Shown here piece after piece: positions 1 to 12,142 of a stretch of DNA of 64,000 nucleotides. Numbering within the stretch: the stretch's first letter is position 1; each line of letters starts with the position of its first letter. The stretch is from Rugalucina vietnamica. Lineage: Eukaryota; Mollusca; Bivalvia; Lucinida; Lucinidae. The position numbers and the translations under genes are program-made. The notes below the pieces were generated by a model. It was not told the DNA's origin and made no database searches. It saw only the letters and a list, made by a program, of their open reading frames with translations. The DNA lies in contig OZ024873.1 of NCBI GenBank assembly GCA_964017185.1, positions 44,688,760-44,752,759 of the forward strand, read 5' to 3'.

Positions 1-600
1 CACTCAAGTGGTTTATGAACAAACTTCTTTCACACTATGTTTGCGTATGACAAGACCTTTGACCCTAAAGTAGTCCTAGGTCAATATGACCTAATTTCAC
101 GGTTCAGTGATTTTCCTTTATATCTCGGCACTCAATTGGTATATGGACATACTTATTTCACGATATGTATGAGTATGACAAGACCTTTGACCGTAAAGTA
201 TTCCTGGGTCACTGTGACCTAATTTCATGGTTCAGTGATTTTGCCTTCTATCTCGACACTCAGTTGGTATTTTTTCATACTTCTTTCTGATTATGAATGA
301 GTATGACCAGACCTTTAACCCAAACATACTTATAGGTCACTATGACCTAATTTCATGGTTCAGTGATTTTGCTTTATATCTCAACACTGAATGGGTATAT
401 GATCATATTTCTTTCACATTATGAGTAAGTATGACTAGACCTTTGAGCCTGAAATACTTATAGGTCAGTGTGACCTTACTTCACGGTTCAGTGATTTTGC
501 CTTGTGTCTTGGCACTCAGTTGGTATATGAACACACTTCTTTCACAATATGAGTGAGACTTCTAAATCTTAGGTAGTTATAGTTAACTTTCATGGTTCAG
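1..600. repeat. Tandem array, ~128-bp unit, about 5 copies
   Basis: A sentence-like unit recurs with a period of about 126-130 bp. It contains GGTTCAGTGATTTTGCC, then a CACTCAGTTGGTATATG-like block, then a GACAAGACCTTTGA-like block. The GGTTCAGTGATTTT anchor appears near 102, 231, 357, 487 and 594. Copies are diverged by substitutions and small indels. The array continues past the left window edge. Short reading frames here are by-products of the repeat. Confidence 0.85.
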
Positions 601-644
601 TGAATTTGCCTTATTGCATCAAGGCAAAAAGATGTATGAGCATA

Positions 645-728
645 ATGCTTTGGGTTACCGGTCGGGTTTGGCCTTATGTTTGACAAAGGTCAGAAGCAGT
701 CGAGCACGCTGTCCTGCGACAACTCTTA
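645..728 (+). repeat. 3' end fragment of the AGCTCGCC repeat family
   Basis: The segment ending GTCCTGCGACAACTCTTATT matches the 3' end of the element at 28044-28845, which ends GTCCTGCGACAGCTCTTATT. Only the terminal part is present. Sequence at 729-1010 holds nothing I recognise. Confidence 0.5.
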
Positions 729-1029
729 TTCTAGTGTATTGTGCCTTATATATAATGAGGTTTTGACATTTGACATGCATGTACGTGTTCCAAGCCATCC
801 GCATATATACAGTAAGGGCCAGGAGTATGCACCGTGGCAATATGAGGCCAAATGTCGTTTCAACTAAATTGATTTCAACGAAACGGCGTCCACTTGACGT
901 AATCGAAAATTCACTGATGCTTTTAGCAGTGTCATTACCACAGGCCATTAAATGTCTAAAAAAGAGTTGAATCTGATTGCTTCATCATGTTGAATCCAAA
1001 GACTTGTATAAATCTGTGGGTTGGGATTG

Positions 1030-1290
1030 CAGTGGCATAGTTGTAGTGCATCTCGAATCGAGAGGTCATGAGTTTGATCCGCACTGGAGACATGGTGTTG
1101 TGTCCTTGAGTAAGGCACATTGACTACCCACAGTACTACTTAATACCCAGGAAAAGGTAGCTCCGTCCAGACATGACTGAAAAATTGGTGACTGTGACGT
1201 TCAGCCTCAATACACAGACAAATTTGTGGGCAATCATCCCATGAAAATTGCTTACGCCGCTATAAGCTTTTGTTCTGTTAGTTAAGCTAG
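1030..1290 (+). mobile_element. tRNA-headed SINE-like repeat
   Basis: The head resembles a tRNA-derived pol III promoter: an A-box-like AGTGGCATAGTTGTAGTG, then a B-box-like GAGTTTGATCC about 40 bp later. A body of the kind seen in many molluscan SINEs follows. Ends and target duplication were not resolved. It is not a functional tRNA because the acceptor and anticodon stems do not close. Confidence 0.45.
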
Positions 1291-1359
1291 ATAATAGGAT
1301 CTAATATTATTGAGTAAGTTTGATTAATCTGAAAAAGAAGCATGAAAATAAACACAAAG

Positions 1360-1948
1360 TTTATACACAAAAAACAAGTTGATAAATTTAGACATGGTTT
1401 ATTCAATTATCACAAACAAAATACTAATCATATCTCTAAAGCTTAAAACTTAACACAAGAAACAATATGTACACACTTCTACCATTTACATAAAATAAAA
1501 ATAACAACTTTGGCTCTTTCTTGGGGGCAGCTCACTTCTACTATCTTGAATTGCTTTGGCTAACCTGGGGATCAACCCTACAGTCGGACTACTAAACTAT
1601 GAATGCCGTTCAGCATCAGTGAATCGATTCCTCTTTTAGGCTGTAGCAAGCATGAAACGGTGCATGAAAAGTGGTCTTTCCAAGCATAATAGCGATGCAT
1701 GTCATGGTATTGTCTGAGTATGAACAGATGTGAATAGGTCATCTAGACTTTGATTGTTAATGCTTGCTTGCCTTTTATATATAAGCTCGACTCCGAATTG
1801 CGGTATCAGACATGGTACTGAATTGTTGAACTGAAAGAATTGCATGTGACCTGAAGATTGCTACTGCGTAGGTAAATCCCATACTCAGGTTAGCCTGACT
1901 TTTGCATACTTGCTTGATAAAGCATGATATTTTGGGGTAAAAAGGCCA
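1360..1948. repeat. 589-bp direct duplicate A, copy 1
   Basis: This segment recurs at 2514-3102 with a constant offset of 1154 bp and, by eye, no mismatch. It contains no open reading frame of interest. The right flank (CTGGCAGATAATAGG) differs from that of copy 2. Such perfect identity means either a very recent duplication or an assembly or haplotype artefact. Confidence 0.85.
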
Positions 1949-2103
1949 TGCTGGCAGATAATAGGAGAAAACCACCCCAAAGACTGAATCAGAGTTTCCT
2001 TGAATTTCATATCTGTAAATTAATAATAAGCAAACTAAAGATATCTCATCCTATAATTGTGAAAGAAGACTAGCTAATGGTGGTGTTGGGGATGGCAGGC
2101 GGG

Positions 2104-2513
2104 ATAGCTTAACAGACATGTTCATTAAACTGATCCAGTTTGAACACTGAACCAAGAACTGCTTATCAGTAACCTTGTACCATCTAGACAGTTATACATA
2201 GTGACATAAGAGAATTCTTTGATGTTGACTCAGCATTGCATTGGCCAGACAATTGTTTATAGTTACATAACAGAAACTGTTTGATTTAGAATCTGAATTG
2301 CATAACACCACTAAGAGGCTATCCAACTTCATGCAGGTGTGTGATGCAGGTGTTGTCACCAAATTATCAATGTTAAACAGTCTGATCATGATTCCTGTTG
2401 AGCATTAAAGACCTTGATAGATATTATATCAAACCATAAACCATATCTAAAACATGAACATGAGCAAAGAAAAACAAAAATTGTGTATAAACTGTAAATA
2501 AAATTATTCTCAT
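2104..2513. repeat. 410-bp direct duplicate B, copy 1
   Basis: Identical by eye to 8300-8709 (offset 6196). Its right edge abuts the left edge of duplicate A copy 2 exactly, at 2513/2514. The shared short frame on the minus strand exists in both copies but has no recognisable protein features. Confidence 0.85.
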
Positions 2514-3102
2514 TTTATACACAAAAAACAAGTTGATAAATTTAGACATGGTTTATTCAATTATCACAAACAAAATACTAATCATATCTCTAAAGCTTAA
2601 AACTTAACACAAGAAACAATATGTACACACTTCTACCATTTACATAAAATAAAAATAACAACTTTGGCTCTTTCTTGGGGGCAGCTCACTTCTACTATCT
2701 TGAATTGCTTTGGCTAACCTGGGGATCAACCCTACAGTCGGACTACTAAACTATGAATGCCGTTCAGCATCAGTGAATCGATTCCTCTTTTAGGCTGTAG
2801 CAAGCATGAAACGGTGCATGAAAAGTGGTCTTTCCAAGCATAATAGCGATGCATGTCATGGTATTGTCTGAGTATGAACAGATGTGAATAGGTCATCTAG
2901 ACTTTGATTGTTAATGCTTGCTTGCCTTTTATATATAAGCTCGACTCCGAATTGCGGTATCAGACATGGTACTGAATTGTTGAACTGAAAGAATTGCATG
3001 TGACCTGAAGATTGCTACTGCGTAGGTAAATCCCATACTCAGGTTAGCCTGACTTTTGCATACTTGCTTGATAAAGCATGATATTTTGGGGTAAAAAGGC
3101 CA
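2514..3102. repeat. 589-bp direct duplicate A, copy 2
   Basis: Second copy of 1360-1948, ending at the same base, after which the flank changes to AAACGAATTTGCGG. Its immediate left neighbour is duplicate B. Confidence 0.85.
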
Positions 3103-5379
3103 AACGAATTTGCGGTAGCAAGTGAGGCCCCCAAAATATTAGAGCCATGATTGCAATACTGATGAGTAACGTAAATGTAACGTAAATGTAAATAAAGCAC
3201 GCAAAATTTAATAAATTCCAGACCAGCTACTCATTATGCCCCAATTGTACAAAATTGAAAGAAAACAATGAAAGCAAAACTTGGTCTCCGTTGTGACTCA
3301 TTATAAGGCAGAAAAGCCTGGGCTAAAACCATATATAAAAAACTCCTTTTATTTTTTGGAGAAAAATTCATGGAAACCTTGGCCTTACTGCCAGTAATGA
3401 GAAACAAATTATTCTTTCCATGTACAGATATTACCAACACAATGAAGAAGGATATCATTGACAATCAAATCCCTGTAAATATAAGTTTGCAATGAAGCTC
3501 TGAAAAATTGCTCATTTGTTTGTTTGTTTGAGCTTTATCCCAGTCAACTATTTTAGTCATGTCAGGATGGAGCCAACTGTAATTGCTATTCAGATGAGAC
3601 ATGAGAACAAGTTGTTAAACACATCCCAAGTCCTTACTCACTGTAAGGTTGATGGCTATCTAATAAAGGCATGTTTAAAGACATGATCTGAAGCATAACC
3701 ATAGGGTCCTCTGTTCGATCCCATCATAAGTTGTTGATCATGCTTGTGTAGACTCCTCGGCGTATAATTTTATAACCATGCCAGTGAAATAGAATAACTA
3801 GGTCAATCAATCTATAACATGCAAACATTACAAACATATAAATCAAAGGTATGAAATTCATACATAACTACGTTTGATCAGATGAAATATGAATGCAGGT
3901 TCTTGCATCCTTATAAGCACACTATGACGCTATCCTGATAGGGCTTAATATTATCCCAGTCTAAAATGTCAACATTTAGTCATGTAAAGACAGAGCCATT
4001 GTTCATGGGTGTATCTTGCTCATGGATACAACCCAGCACCAGTAGTAGAAAATCCTGGTACAGCTATTGTAACGTCTATGTATAATGTAGAGCAGTAGGT
4101 TGTCATGGTCAAACAAAATACTTACTTACTTACTACATCCCAAAAATATCATGACATTAAATTTAAGTATTTTTCTTTCCCTGGTAAGACCAGTACTGCA
4201 ACCCCTGGTTTACAGGGAGAGTGACTTATCCACTGCACCACAGAAGTAGTTATTTGGATGGAACCTAGTGCAAGTTCTTTCGCCTAACTGCGATCTCAAA
4301 CTGGCCCTAAGTTTGCCTAGTTGGAAGGCAAACAAAGGTGCATGAGCTAAACATGGCTAGTTCGAAACACATGTAAATGCCACAATTTCATTATCACAAC
4401 TAAGATCTATTTACTTCTAGCTCTACAAATTCTGAATGGACACCTTGTGACACAACTGCAAATTGTTTGGTTAAGCTACTTTTGCAGTGTCCATAATAGC
4501 TGTTCATCATAAGTCCCAAAGCTGTCAAATTGTCAATCATATGGCCCCTGCTGCATCTGCAGGAATCTCCATGCAGATCGGTTATCCATTATTATGTTAA
4601 ACAAAACCTTAATGAACATTATACACATCCTAACAGACTCTAAGTGACTTGCAGCTGGTCACTCTTACAGGTGTTTGGTGTAATTAAATTCTATTAAGAC
4701 TGCACCTTAAGATTTTATTGCATATGAACACTTGGGCACATACTTGCTGTGATTATTGTGATCTGCCTAGGAGAAAAAACCAGATAGAACAGATTGCTCT
4801 GCTAAAAAGATAATACCTATAAATTGACTGTGCTTGCTGATTATGGTCAGCCTAGAAGATAAAACATATGTAGATTTCCTCAGTTGATATCATAGTTATG
4901 CACCCCATGCTGTACTGGTCAGTGACTGCCTAGTAGATAATATCCGAGTACAATCCACACAGCTTAAATTGGTGCCTAGAAGATACCTCTGCATCAATGC
5001 AACTACTGTTAAACCATCACTAATTGTCACTGTGTATAATATTTAAACAATAGCATAGCATATTTTCATGAATATAACACCTACAATTATTCTAACTTAT
5101 AAACAAACCATAGAATCAGCATATACTAATCATTACTAAAAAAGATACAAGTAGGCAAAGATCAGGAAAATGCTTTGCTAAAAGCACTAAATTACGACAT
5201 CTCAAATTTGGTTCTGTCTTGGCTTTGAATATTTGAGCTTTGGAAAATCTAACTGAGGAATTGTCCAATACTTTAAATGATTTGATTTCCCAGAGCCGAT
5301 ATGACAAAAATATGAGGCTTCAGACTGAGTAAGGCCATGATCCTCTTAGTTTGTGCTCCTAAAAAGAATCATGATCCTC
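3103..5379. other. No gene seen; old repeat fragments
   Basis: Two related degenerate blocks containing TATCCCAGTC lie near 3535-3600 and 3950-4040. The second ends in a (CTTA)n-type tail near 4116-4135, as in retroposons. A reverse tRNA-SINE remnant (B-box-like ACCCCTGGTTTACAGGG) lies near 4185-4250. A 25-bp scrap of the ~345-bp repeat found complete at 46837-47192 lies near 5146-5172. No coding potential was recognised. Confidence 0.4.
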
Positions 5380-6240
5380 CCTCCAGGTATGACACTGGCA
5401 ATCCAGTGGCATGATGCAAAGTGATCCAGTGATTGAGATGAAAAAGAGTAGAGGCTGGGCGCTCCAGAGCTAGTACATGCTGTTGGCCGATCTAGCAGTG
5501 GAGACGAGGCTGGGTGATCCAGTGGCTTGTGCATGATGCTGGGCGATCCAGCAGATTGAGACGAGGCTGGGTGATTCAGCGGCTAGTGTGTGCTGTTGGC
5601 TGATCTAGCAGTGGAGACGAGGCTGGGCGATCCAGCGGCTAGTGCGTGCTGTTGGTGATCTAGCAGTGGAGACGAGGCTGGGCGATCCAGCGGCTAGTGC
5701 ATGCTGTTGGTGATCTAGCAGTGGAGACGAGGCTGGGTGATCCAGCGGCTAGTGCATGCTGTTGGTGATCTAGCAGTGGAGACGAGGCTGGGTGATCCAG
5801 CGGCTAGTGCATTATGCTGAGCATTCCAGCAGTTTGAGACGAGGCTGGTAGATCCAGCGCTAGTGCGTGCTGCTAGTCGATCCAACAGTGGAGACGAGGC
5901 TGGTAGATCCAGCGCTAGTGCGTGCTGCTAGTCGATCCAACAGTGGAGACGAGGCTGGTAGATCCAGCGCTAGTGCGTGCTGCTAGTCGACCCAACAGTG
6001 GAGACGAGGCTGGTAGATCCAGCGCTAGTGCGTGCTGCTAGTCGATCCAACAGTGGATACGAGACTGGTAGATTCAGGGCTAGTGCATGATGCTTGGTGA
6101 TCCTGCAGTAAGAGACGAGGCTGGGTGATCCAGCGCTTGTGCGGCTGCTAGTCGATCCAACAGTCGAGAAGAGGTTGGGCAAACCATATATTAGTGCATG
6201 ATGATGTGCGATCCAGCAGTAGAGACGAGGTGCATGACAT
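5380..6240. repeat. GC-rich minisatellite, ~55-65-bp unit, about 14 copies
   Basis: The unit reads approximately GGAGACGAGGCTGG, GATCCAGCGG, CTAGTGCGTGCTG, GATCTAGCAGT. GAGACGAGGCTGG recurs from about 5440 to 6130. The left part has units near 58-64 bp; the right part (5850-6060) is a homogeneous stretch with the variant TAGATCCAGCGC. GC content is well above the surroundings. Minus-strand frames through it give repetitive SSP and TSA peptides and are not judged genes. Confidence 0.85.
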
Positions 6241-6439
6241 GACCATACGTATTAAGCTTGAGATTATCATATGGCTAGAGTACTGACTGCATCTATCCTG
6301 AACTTGTCATATGGACAATTCCTCAATAAAGATTAACCTGATGACATCAATTTAAACCATTCTTTACTGTGCTAAATCAAAACATGATTTTTTACAAACA
6401 AGCATCTTAGACTGAATGAAACCCTCTATGTCTTACTCC

Positions 6440-6790
6440 ATATCAGAAAAAATGAAAACTTTCAATCTGTGACATGGATGGTTTGACCCATCACTTATCC
6501 TGGACAGGATCAGGAGAATAACCAGTAATCAGATGGCCCATGAGCAGGCTATTTAATTTTTTTTTTCCAATTCGGTGTTACGTCCCTTCAAGATTCTTTC
6601 AGCTCATAAGAGGCGGGCCAATCTGTAGCTGGGTGAAAAATGTGAGAACCCCCGAGAAAAACCATCTAACACACCTGCAAGCAGAACTTGGCTTGTCTTA
6701 CATGTGGCCAGTTTGGGGCTTGAACCCACACCAGACACAGCAGTGAGATTATCAAGTGATTAAGAAAACAGTGATCTTAAACTTCTGCCG
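6440..6790 (-). mobile_element. SINE-like remnants, reverse orientation
   Basis: The block at 6460-6540 is the reverse complement relative of 30440-30510 (GGATGGTTTGACC... against ...GTCAAACCATCC). The block at 6690-6760 contains GGGGCTTGAACCC, a B-box-like sequence on the minus strand. Both look like old tRNA-derived SINE pieces. Confidence 0.35.
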
Positions 6791-7127
6791 CCGGACTGAT
6801 GATAATAAAATTGCACACACAGCATGCCTCTCAGCCTCTCTTGTGTGAGAGTTTAAAATAGAAAAGAGCTATGGTATTTGTCCATGATATTAATCTTATT
6901 AACCAGCATTTGAACTTCAATCTGAACAAACTTATGACTTGGATCAGTACTCAGCACTGCAACCGAGGCTGCTTGAAGAGCTAACTGGATAAAACTAGAA
7001 TACAAACTATGACAGGTTTATAGCATTGGAGCATGATCGGTGCTGGAAACATATACATACATCATTTATTTCATGCATAAACACAGCACCCAAGCATTTT
7101 CACTAATGCTTAACACTTGCTCTCCTA

Positions 7128-7843
7128 TCTCCACCAACAGAATTGCAATAAACTAATTCCACCAAAAGAATAATTAAAAACACTTGGACGAAAGACATCA
7201 GATTTAAATACTGACACACTTAGAATGACTTCCTTTCCCATATAAACTGACACATATTAGACACTAATTTAAAAAAAATGCTCTGCTTTCTTTTTAACAC
7301 AAAAGATGGCTTCAAAAAACACATAATGCCACTATATCTCAACACTTTCTGCCCTTAAACTCCACCAATAGAATTACAATAAACTAATTCCACCAAAAGA
7401 ATAATTCGGAACCCTTAATAAAGAAAGACACAAAGCCTTAAATTGCTGACACAATAGGAATGACTTGCTTATTGCATAAACACTGGCACAGACTAGACAC
7501 TTAACTAAAAACAAAATGCTCTGCTTTATTTTAACACAAAAAAATGGCATAGAAAAGCCCATGATGGCGCTTAATCTGGACACTTGTTGATTCCACCATA
7601 AGGAATTGAAGACTGCATGGAAATTTAGCGAATCTGTTTAAGGCGAGCTGTTGACTTGGGTGCCTGCGTGCGATACACAGCTGAATCAACCATGAGAAGT
7701 TAAGAGTCTGATCTTTCTCTAACACCGGAAGGCTTTTAAGCTTTGGCACTCCACAAAACCATGCTTTGCCCCATACACATTCCAAGAAGGGGATTTCTTT
7801 TATACTAAATTGTCCAAGATGGGGATTTCTTTTATACTAAATG
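7128..7843. repeat. Imperfect tandem duplication (~245-bp unit) and a 31-bp duplication
   Basis: The block beginning TCCACCAACAGAATTGCAAT at about 7130 recurs at about 7364, including ATGCTCTGCTTT and CACAAAA motifs; a third partial copy starts near 7590. Separately, a 31-bp stretch containing GGGGATTTCTTTTATAC is repeated back to back at 7782-7812 and 7813-7843. No gene is evident. Confidence 0.6.
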
Positions 7844-8299
7844 TAAGTCATATGCACCATAGATTACATGAATTCAAGCAGAAAAGGCAAAACATTAGTT
7901 ACACATTATCCCATGTAACCATGTACAAGAACCTGAAATTCATGTAGTATAAACTCTGCCTAGTCATGGTGATCTAAATGAAAAATCCTGGATTGGTGGA
8001 ATTGCCTTTCTGTTGATTTAATGCACTGTTTTATATGAAAGATTCTAATTTTCCAACATAATATGGTATCCATAATCATAACTGTATATATCACAATAAT
8101 GTGATAAATGATAGAAAAATGTTACTCAAGAATCCTTTATAATCCAATATACATGTATATGTGTTAATACATATAAGTCATTATCCTAGGGTTAATCCAT
8201 TGCACTTTGAATTCAATCCATGAAAGTATTAGGAAAATGTTAATATTAGAAGAAAACAAGTTATTATCCCAAAATTAATAACATTCCATGTGAATAATA

Positions 8300-8709
8300 A
8301 TAGCTTAACAGACATGTTCATTAAACTGATCCAGTTTGAACACTGAACCAAGAACTGCTTATCAGTAACCTTGTACCATCTAGACAGTTATACATAGTGA
8401 CATAAGAGAATTCTTTGATGTTGACTCAGCATTGCATTGGCCAGACAATTGTTTATAGTTACATAACAGAAACTGTTTGATTTAGAATCTGAATTGCATA
8501 ACACCACTAAGAGGCTATCCAACTTCATGCAGGTGTGTGATGCAGGTGTTGTCACCAAATTATCAATGTTAAACAGTCTGATCATGATTCCTGTTGAGCA
8601 TTAAAGACCTTGATAGATATTATATCAAACCATAAACCATATCTAAAACATGAACATGAGCAAAGAAAAACAAAAATTGTGTATAAACTGTAAATAAAAT
8701 TATTCTCAT
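8300..8709. repeat. 410-bp direct duplicate B, copy 2
   Basis: Second copy of 2104-2513. The right flank here is CAGATAATAAGGG, which resembles the flank of duplicate A copy 1 (GGCAGATAATAGG). Confidence 0.85.
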
Positions 8710-8848
8710 CAGATAATAAGGGTCTCAGAAACTTCAAAGCAGTTAAGACACAAATATAACACGTAACTTAAACGATTATCATACAAAATTGAAAAGAAAA
8801 CAAATAGTTATACGACTTTAAAAGAAATAAAGGCATACAAATAAAAAT

Positions 8849-8957
8849 GAAAGTTTCTTCAAAACATAGTGGATTTTAGTTATATTTTCCCTAGAGGTGG
8901 TTCTATCATGAACTCATGTTCTTGGAAAAAATAAGAAAAAATTTAAATGCCATTTTT
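8849..8957. repeat. Flank shared by two AGCTCACC elements
   Basis: About 105 bp upstream of the element at 8958 (TCTTCAAAACATAGTGGATT through AATGCCATTTT) recur at about 24275-24382 upstream of the element at 24383, with only a few differences. The shared flank shows that one locus arose by copying a larger segment, or that this flank belongs to a longer repeat. Confidence 0.7.
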
Positions 8958-10166
8958 AGCTCACCTGAGCCGAAGGCTCAAAAGGTGAGCTTATAGGATG
9001 GCCATGATCCGGCGTCCGTCCGTCGTCCGTCGTCGTCCACAATTTCAAAGATCTTCTTCTCTGAAACCGCTTTGCCGATCTAGTTGAAATTTTATGTGGA
9101 CCTCTTTGGATAGTGGCATTTCAAGTTTGATTGCGAAATCCAGGTCACATGACCAAGATGGCCGCCACGCCCATATATGGTAAAAACCCTTCAAAAATCT
9201 TCTTCTCCAGAACCGGTGGGTTGATTTCCACGAAACTTGGTATGTAGCATTTGGGACTTCAGCCCATCATCGTTTGATAAAATGATTACCCTGGGATGAC
9301 CTTGACCTATTTTACGGCAAGGTCAAATTTGGAAACATAGGCGTTTACATGGGAAAAAGTGAAAACTATGTATTTTTTGAAAAGTATTGCAGCCTGAGGC
9401 CTGAAAAGTGGTAGATGCAAACAAATAATGGAGTAGATGAAGGTATGTGTTTAATTAAGGTCAAGGTCATCTCTTGACCTTGGCCAGTCTGTCGTCCATA
9501 CACACTTTTCAAAGATCTTCTTCTCTGAAACTGCTTGGCCAATCAAAGTGAAATTTTATGTGGAACATCCATGGGTTGGGGAGACGAAAGTTTGATTGCA
9601 AAATCCAGGTCACATGACCAAGATGGCCGCCATGCCCAACTATGGTAAAAACCACTCAAAAATCTTCTGCTCCAGAACCGGCTGGCCGATTTTGACGAAA
9701 CTTAGTATGTAGCATTTGGGACTCCACCCATCATAGTTTGTTGAAATGATGACCCTAGGATGACCTTGACCTATTTTACGGCAATGTCAATTTTGGAAAC
9801 ATAGGCTTTTACATGGGAAAAAGGGAAACCATGGATATTTTTGAAACTGTTGCAGCCTGAGACCTGGAAGTTGCTAGGTGCAGACAACTAATGGAGTCAA
9901 TGAAGGTAAGTAATTAATAAAGGCCAAGGTCATGTCTTGACCTTGACCCAAGGTCATTTAAATATCAAAATTAAAATTATGGTTTTCTCAGAAATCACTG
10001 GGTTTGGAAACTATTGCAGCCTGAGACCTGAAACTTTGCAGATGCAGACAACTTATGAAGTCAATAAAGGTGTGTGAGTATTCAAGGTCAAGGTCATTTC
10101 ATGATGACTAAATACTCCAAGATCAGGCTTCAGGTGAGCGTTCTCAGGACCAATGGTCCTCTGGTT
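8958..10166 (+). mobile_element. AGCTCACC element 1 (family A, two modules)
   Basis: The left end is a hairpin: AGCTCACC and TGAGCC pair with GGCTCA and GGTGAGC. TCCGTCCGTC repeats follow. Then come two modules of about 460 bp, each with CTTCTCTGAAACCGC, GGTCACATGACCAAGATGG, GAAACTTGGTATGTAGCAT and GATGACCTTGACC. The right end is TCAGGTGAGCG followed by a hairpin AGGACCA/TGGTCCT and CTCTGGTT. No protein is encoded, so it is non-autonomous. Its asymmetric inverted ends plus 3' hairpin resemble Helentron-associated (HINE) elements; that classification is inference. Confidence 0.8.
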
Positions 10167-12142
10167 TTTAGCTCACCTGAGCCGAAGTCTCACTGGTGAG
10201 CTTATAGTATACCCATGCTCCGGCGTCCGTCCTTTGTCCGTCCGTCCGTGGTCCACAATTTCAAAGATCTTCTCCTCTGAAACCGCTTGGCCAATCAAAG
10301 CCAAACTTCATGTGGAGCATCCTTAGGAAGGGAGAACGAAAGTTTATATAAATGGTCCAGGTCACATGACCAAGATGGCCGCCATGGCTATAAATAGCAA
10401 AAACCTTTAAAAATCTTCTCCAGAACCAGTGGGCCGATTTCCACAAAACTTGGTTTGTAGCATCGGGGAAGTGGGCCCATCATAATTTATATAAATCATG
10501 ACCCTAGGATGACCTTGACCTATTTTACGGCAAGGTCAACTTAGGTCGCCAATGCATTTGAATGGGAAAAAAATGGTAAAATGCTATTTAATGGGTAAAA
10601 CTTACTGGGAATAGGCAAATGGACAGAAGATTAATGTTAATGGAAAATTTTAGCCCCTGGGGGGTTGTCTGCCCCTGCCCCGGGGCTATATATATGTATA
10701 TGACCATAATATTCAAACATCTTCTCTGAAACCCCTAGGCCAATCAAAGCCAAACTTCATGTGGAGCATCCTTGGGAAGGGGGAATGAAAGTTTATATAA
10801 ATGGTCAAGGTCACATGACCAAGATGGCTGCCATGGCTATAAATAGCAAAAACATTTAAAAATCTTCTTCATCAGAACCAGAAGGCCTATGATTTTGAAA
10901 CTTGGTGTGAAGCATCTGGGAATGGAGCTCTACAAAGTTTATATAAATCATGACCCTGTGATGACCTTGACCTATTTTACGGCAAGGTCAACTTAGGTCT
11001 CCCATGCATTGGAATGGGGAAAAAATAGGAAAATGTAATTAAATGGCAGAAAACTTAGTACAAATGAGCAAATGGACTGAAGATTTATGTTTAAGAAAAT
11101 ATTTTTGGCCCAGGGGATTGTCTGCCCCTGCCCCGGGCTATATACATGTATATGACCATAATATTGAAACATCTTCTCTGAAACCGCTAGGCCAATGAAA
11201 GCCAAACTTTTTGTGGAGCATTCTTAGGAAGAGGGAATGAAAGTTTGTATAAATGGTCAAGGTCACATGACCAAGATGGCCGCCATGGCTATAAATAGCA
11301 AAAATGTTTAAAAATCTTCTTCTATAGAACAAAAAGGCCTATGATTTTGAAACTTGGTATGAAGCATCTGGGAATGGAGCTCTACAAAGTTTGTATAAAT
11401 CATGATCCTGGGATGACCTTGACCTATTTTACAGCAAGGTCAACATAGGTCGCCCGTGCATTTGAATGGGAAAAAATTAGCAAAATGTCATGTAATGGCA
11501 GAAAACTTGCTAGGAATGAGCAAATGGACAGATGATTTATGCTTATGAAAATATATTAGGCCCAGGGGTTGTCTGCCCCTGCCCCTGAGCTATATACATG
11601 TAGATGACCATAATATTCAAACAGCTTTTTCTCAGAAACCGCTTAGCTAATCAAAGCCAAACTTTATGTGGAGCATCCTTAGGAAGAGGAAATGAAAGTT
11701 TATATAAATCGTCAAAGTCACATGACCAAGATGGCCGCCATGGCTATAAATATCAAAAATTTTTAAAAATCTTCTTCAGAACCAGAAGGCCTATGATTTT
11801 GAAACTTGGCATGAAGCAATAAGGAACAAAGGTCTACAAAATTTGTATAAATCATGACACTGGGATGACCTTGACCTATTTCACGGCAAGGTCAACTTAG
11901 ATCCCCCATGCATTTGAATGGAGAAAATTGTTAAAATGTCATTTGAAGGACAAAACTTGAAGTTAATTGGCAAATGGACTGAATTTTTATGATTTGAAAA
12001 AGACATTGACTCCAGGAGTTATTCTGACTCTGCCCTAGGGTTATATACATGCATTGTACCATTCTAGTCTAACAAGTTTATTGGTACATGTATATATCTC
12101 AGGTCTCAGGTGAGCATTTACAGGACCATTGGTCCTCTGGTT
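10167..12142 (+). mobile_element. AGCTCACC element 2 (family A, four modules), head to tail with element 1
   Basis: It starts immediately where element 1 ends (CTCTGGTT then TTTAGCTCACC) and ends CAGGACCATTGGTCCTCTGGTT-like at 12142. It has four modules of about 450 bp with GGTCACATGACCAAGATGGC and GACCTTGACCTATTTTACGG. Its modules carry a separate spacer ending in a GCCCCTGCCCC motif and ATATACATGTA, so it belongs to a different subfamily from element 1. No coding capacity. Confidence 0.8.

Noticed and set aside
650-970. Overlapping short frames on both strands
   Set aside because: Include a family C repeat end and show no motif or splice context.
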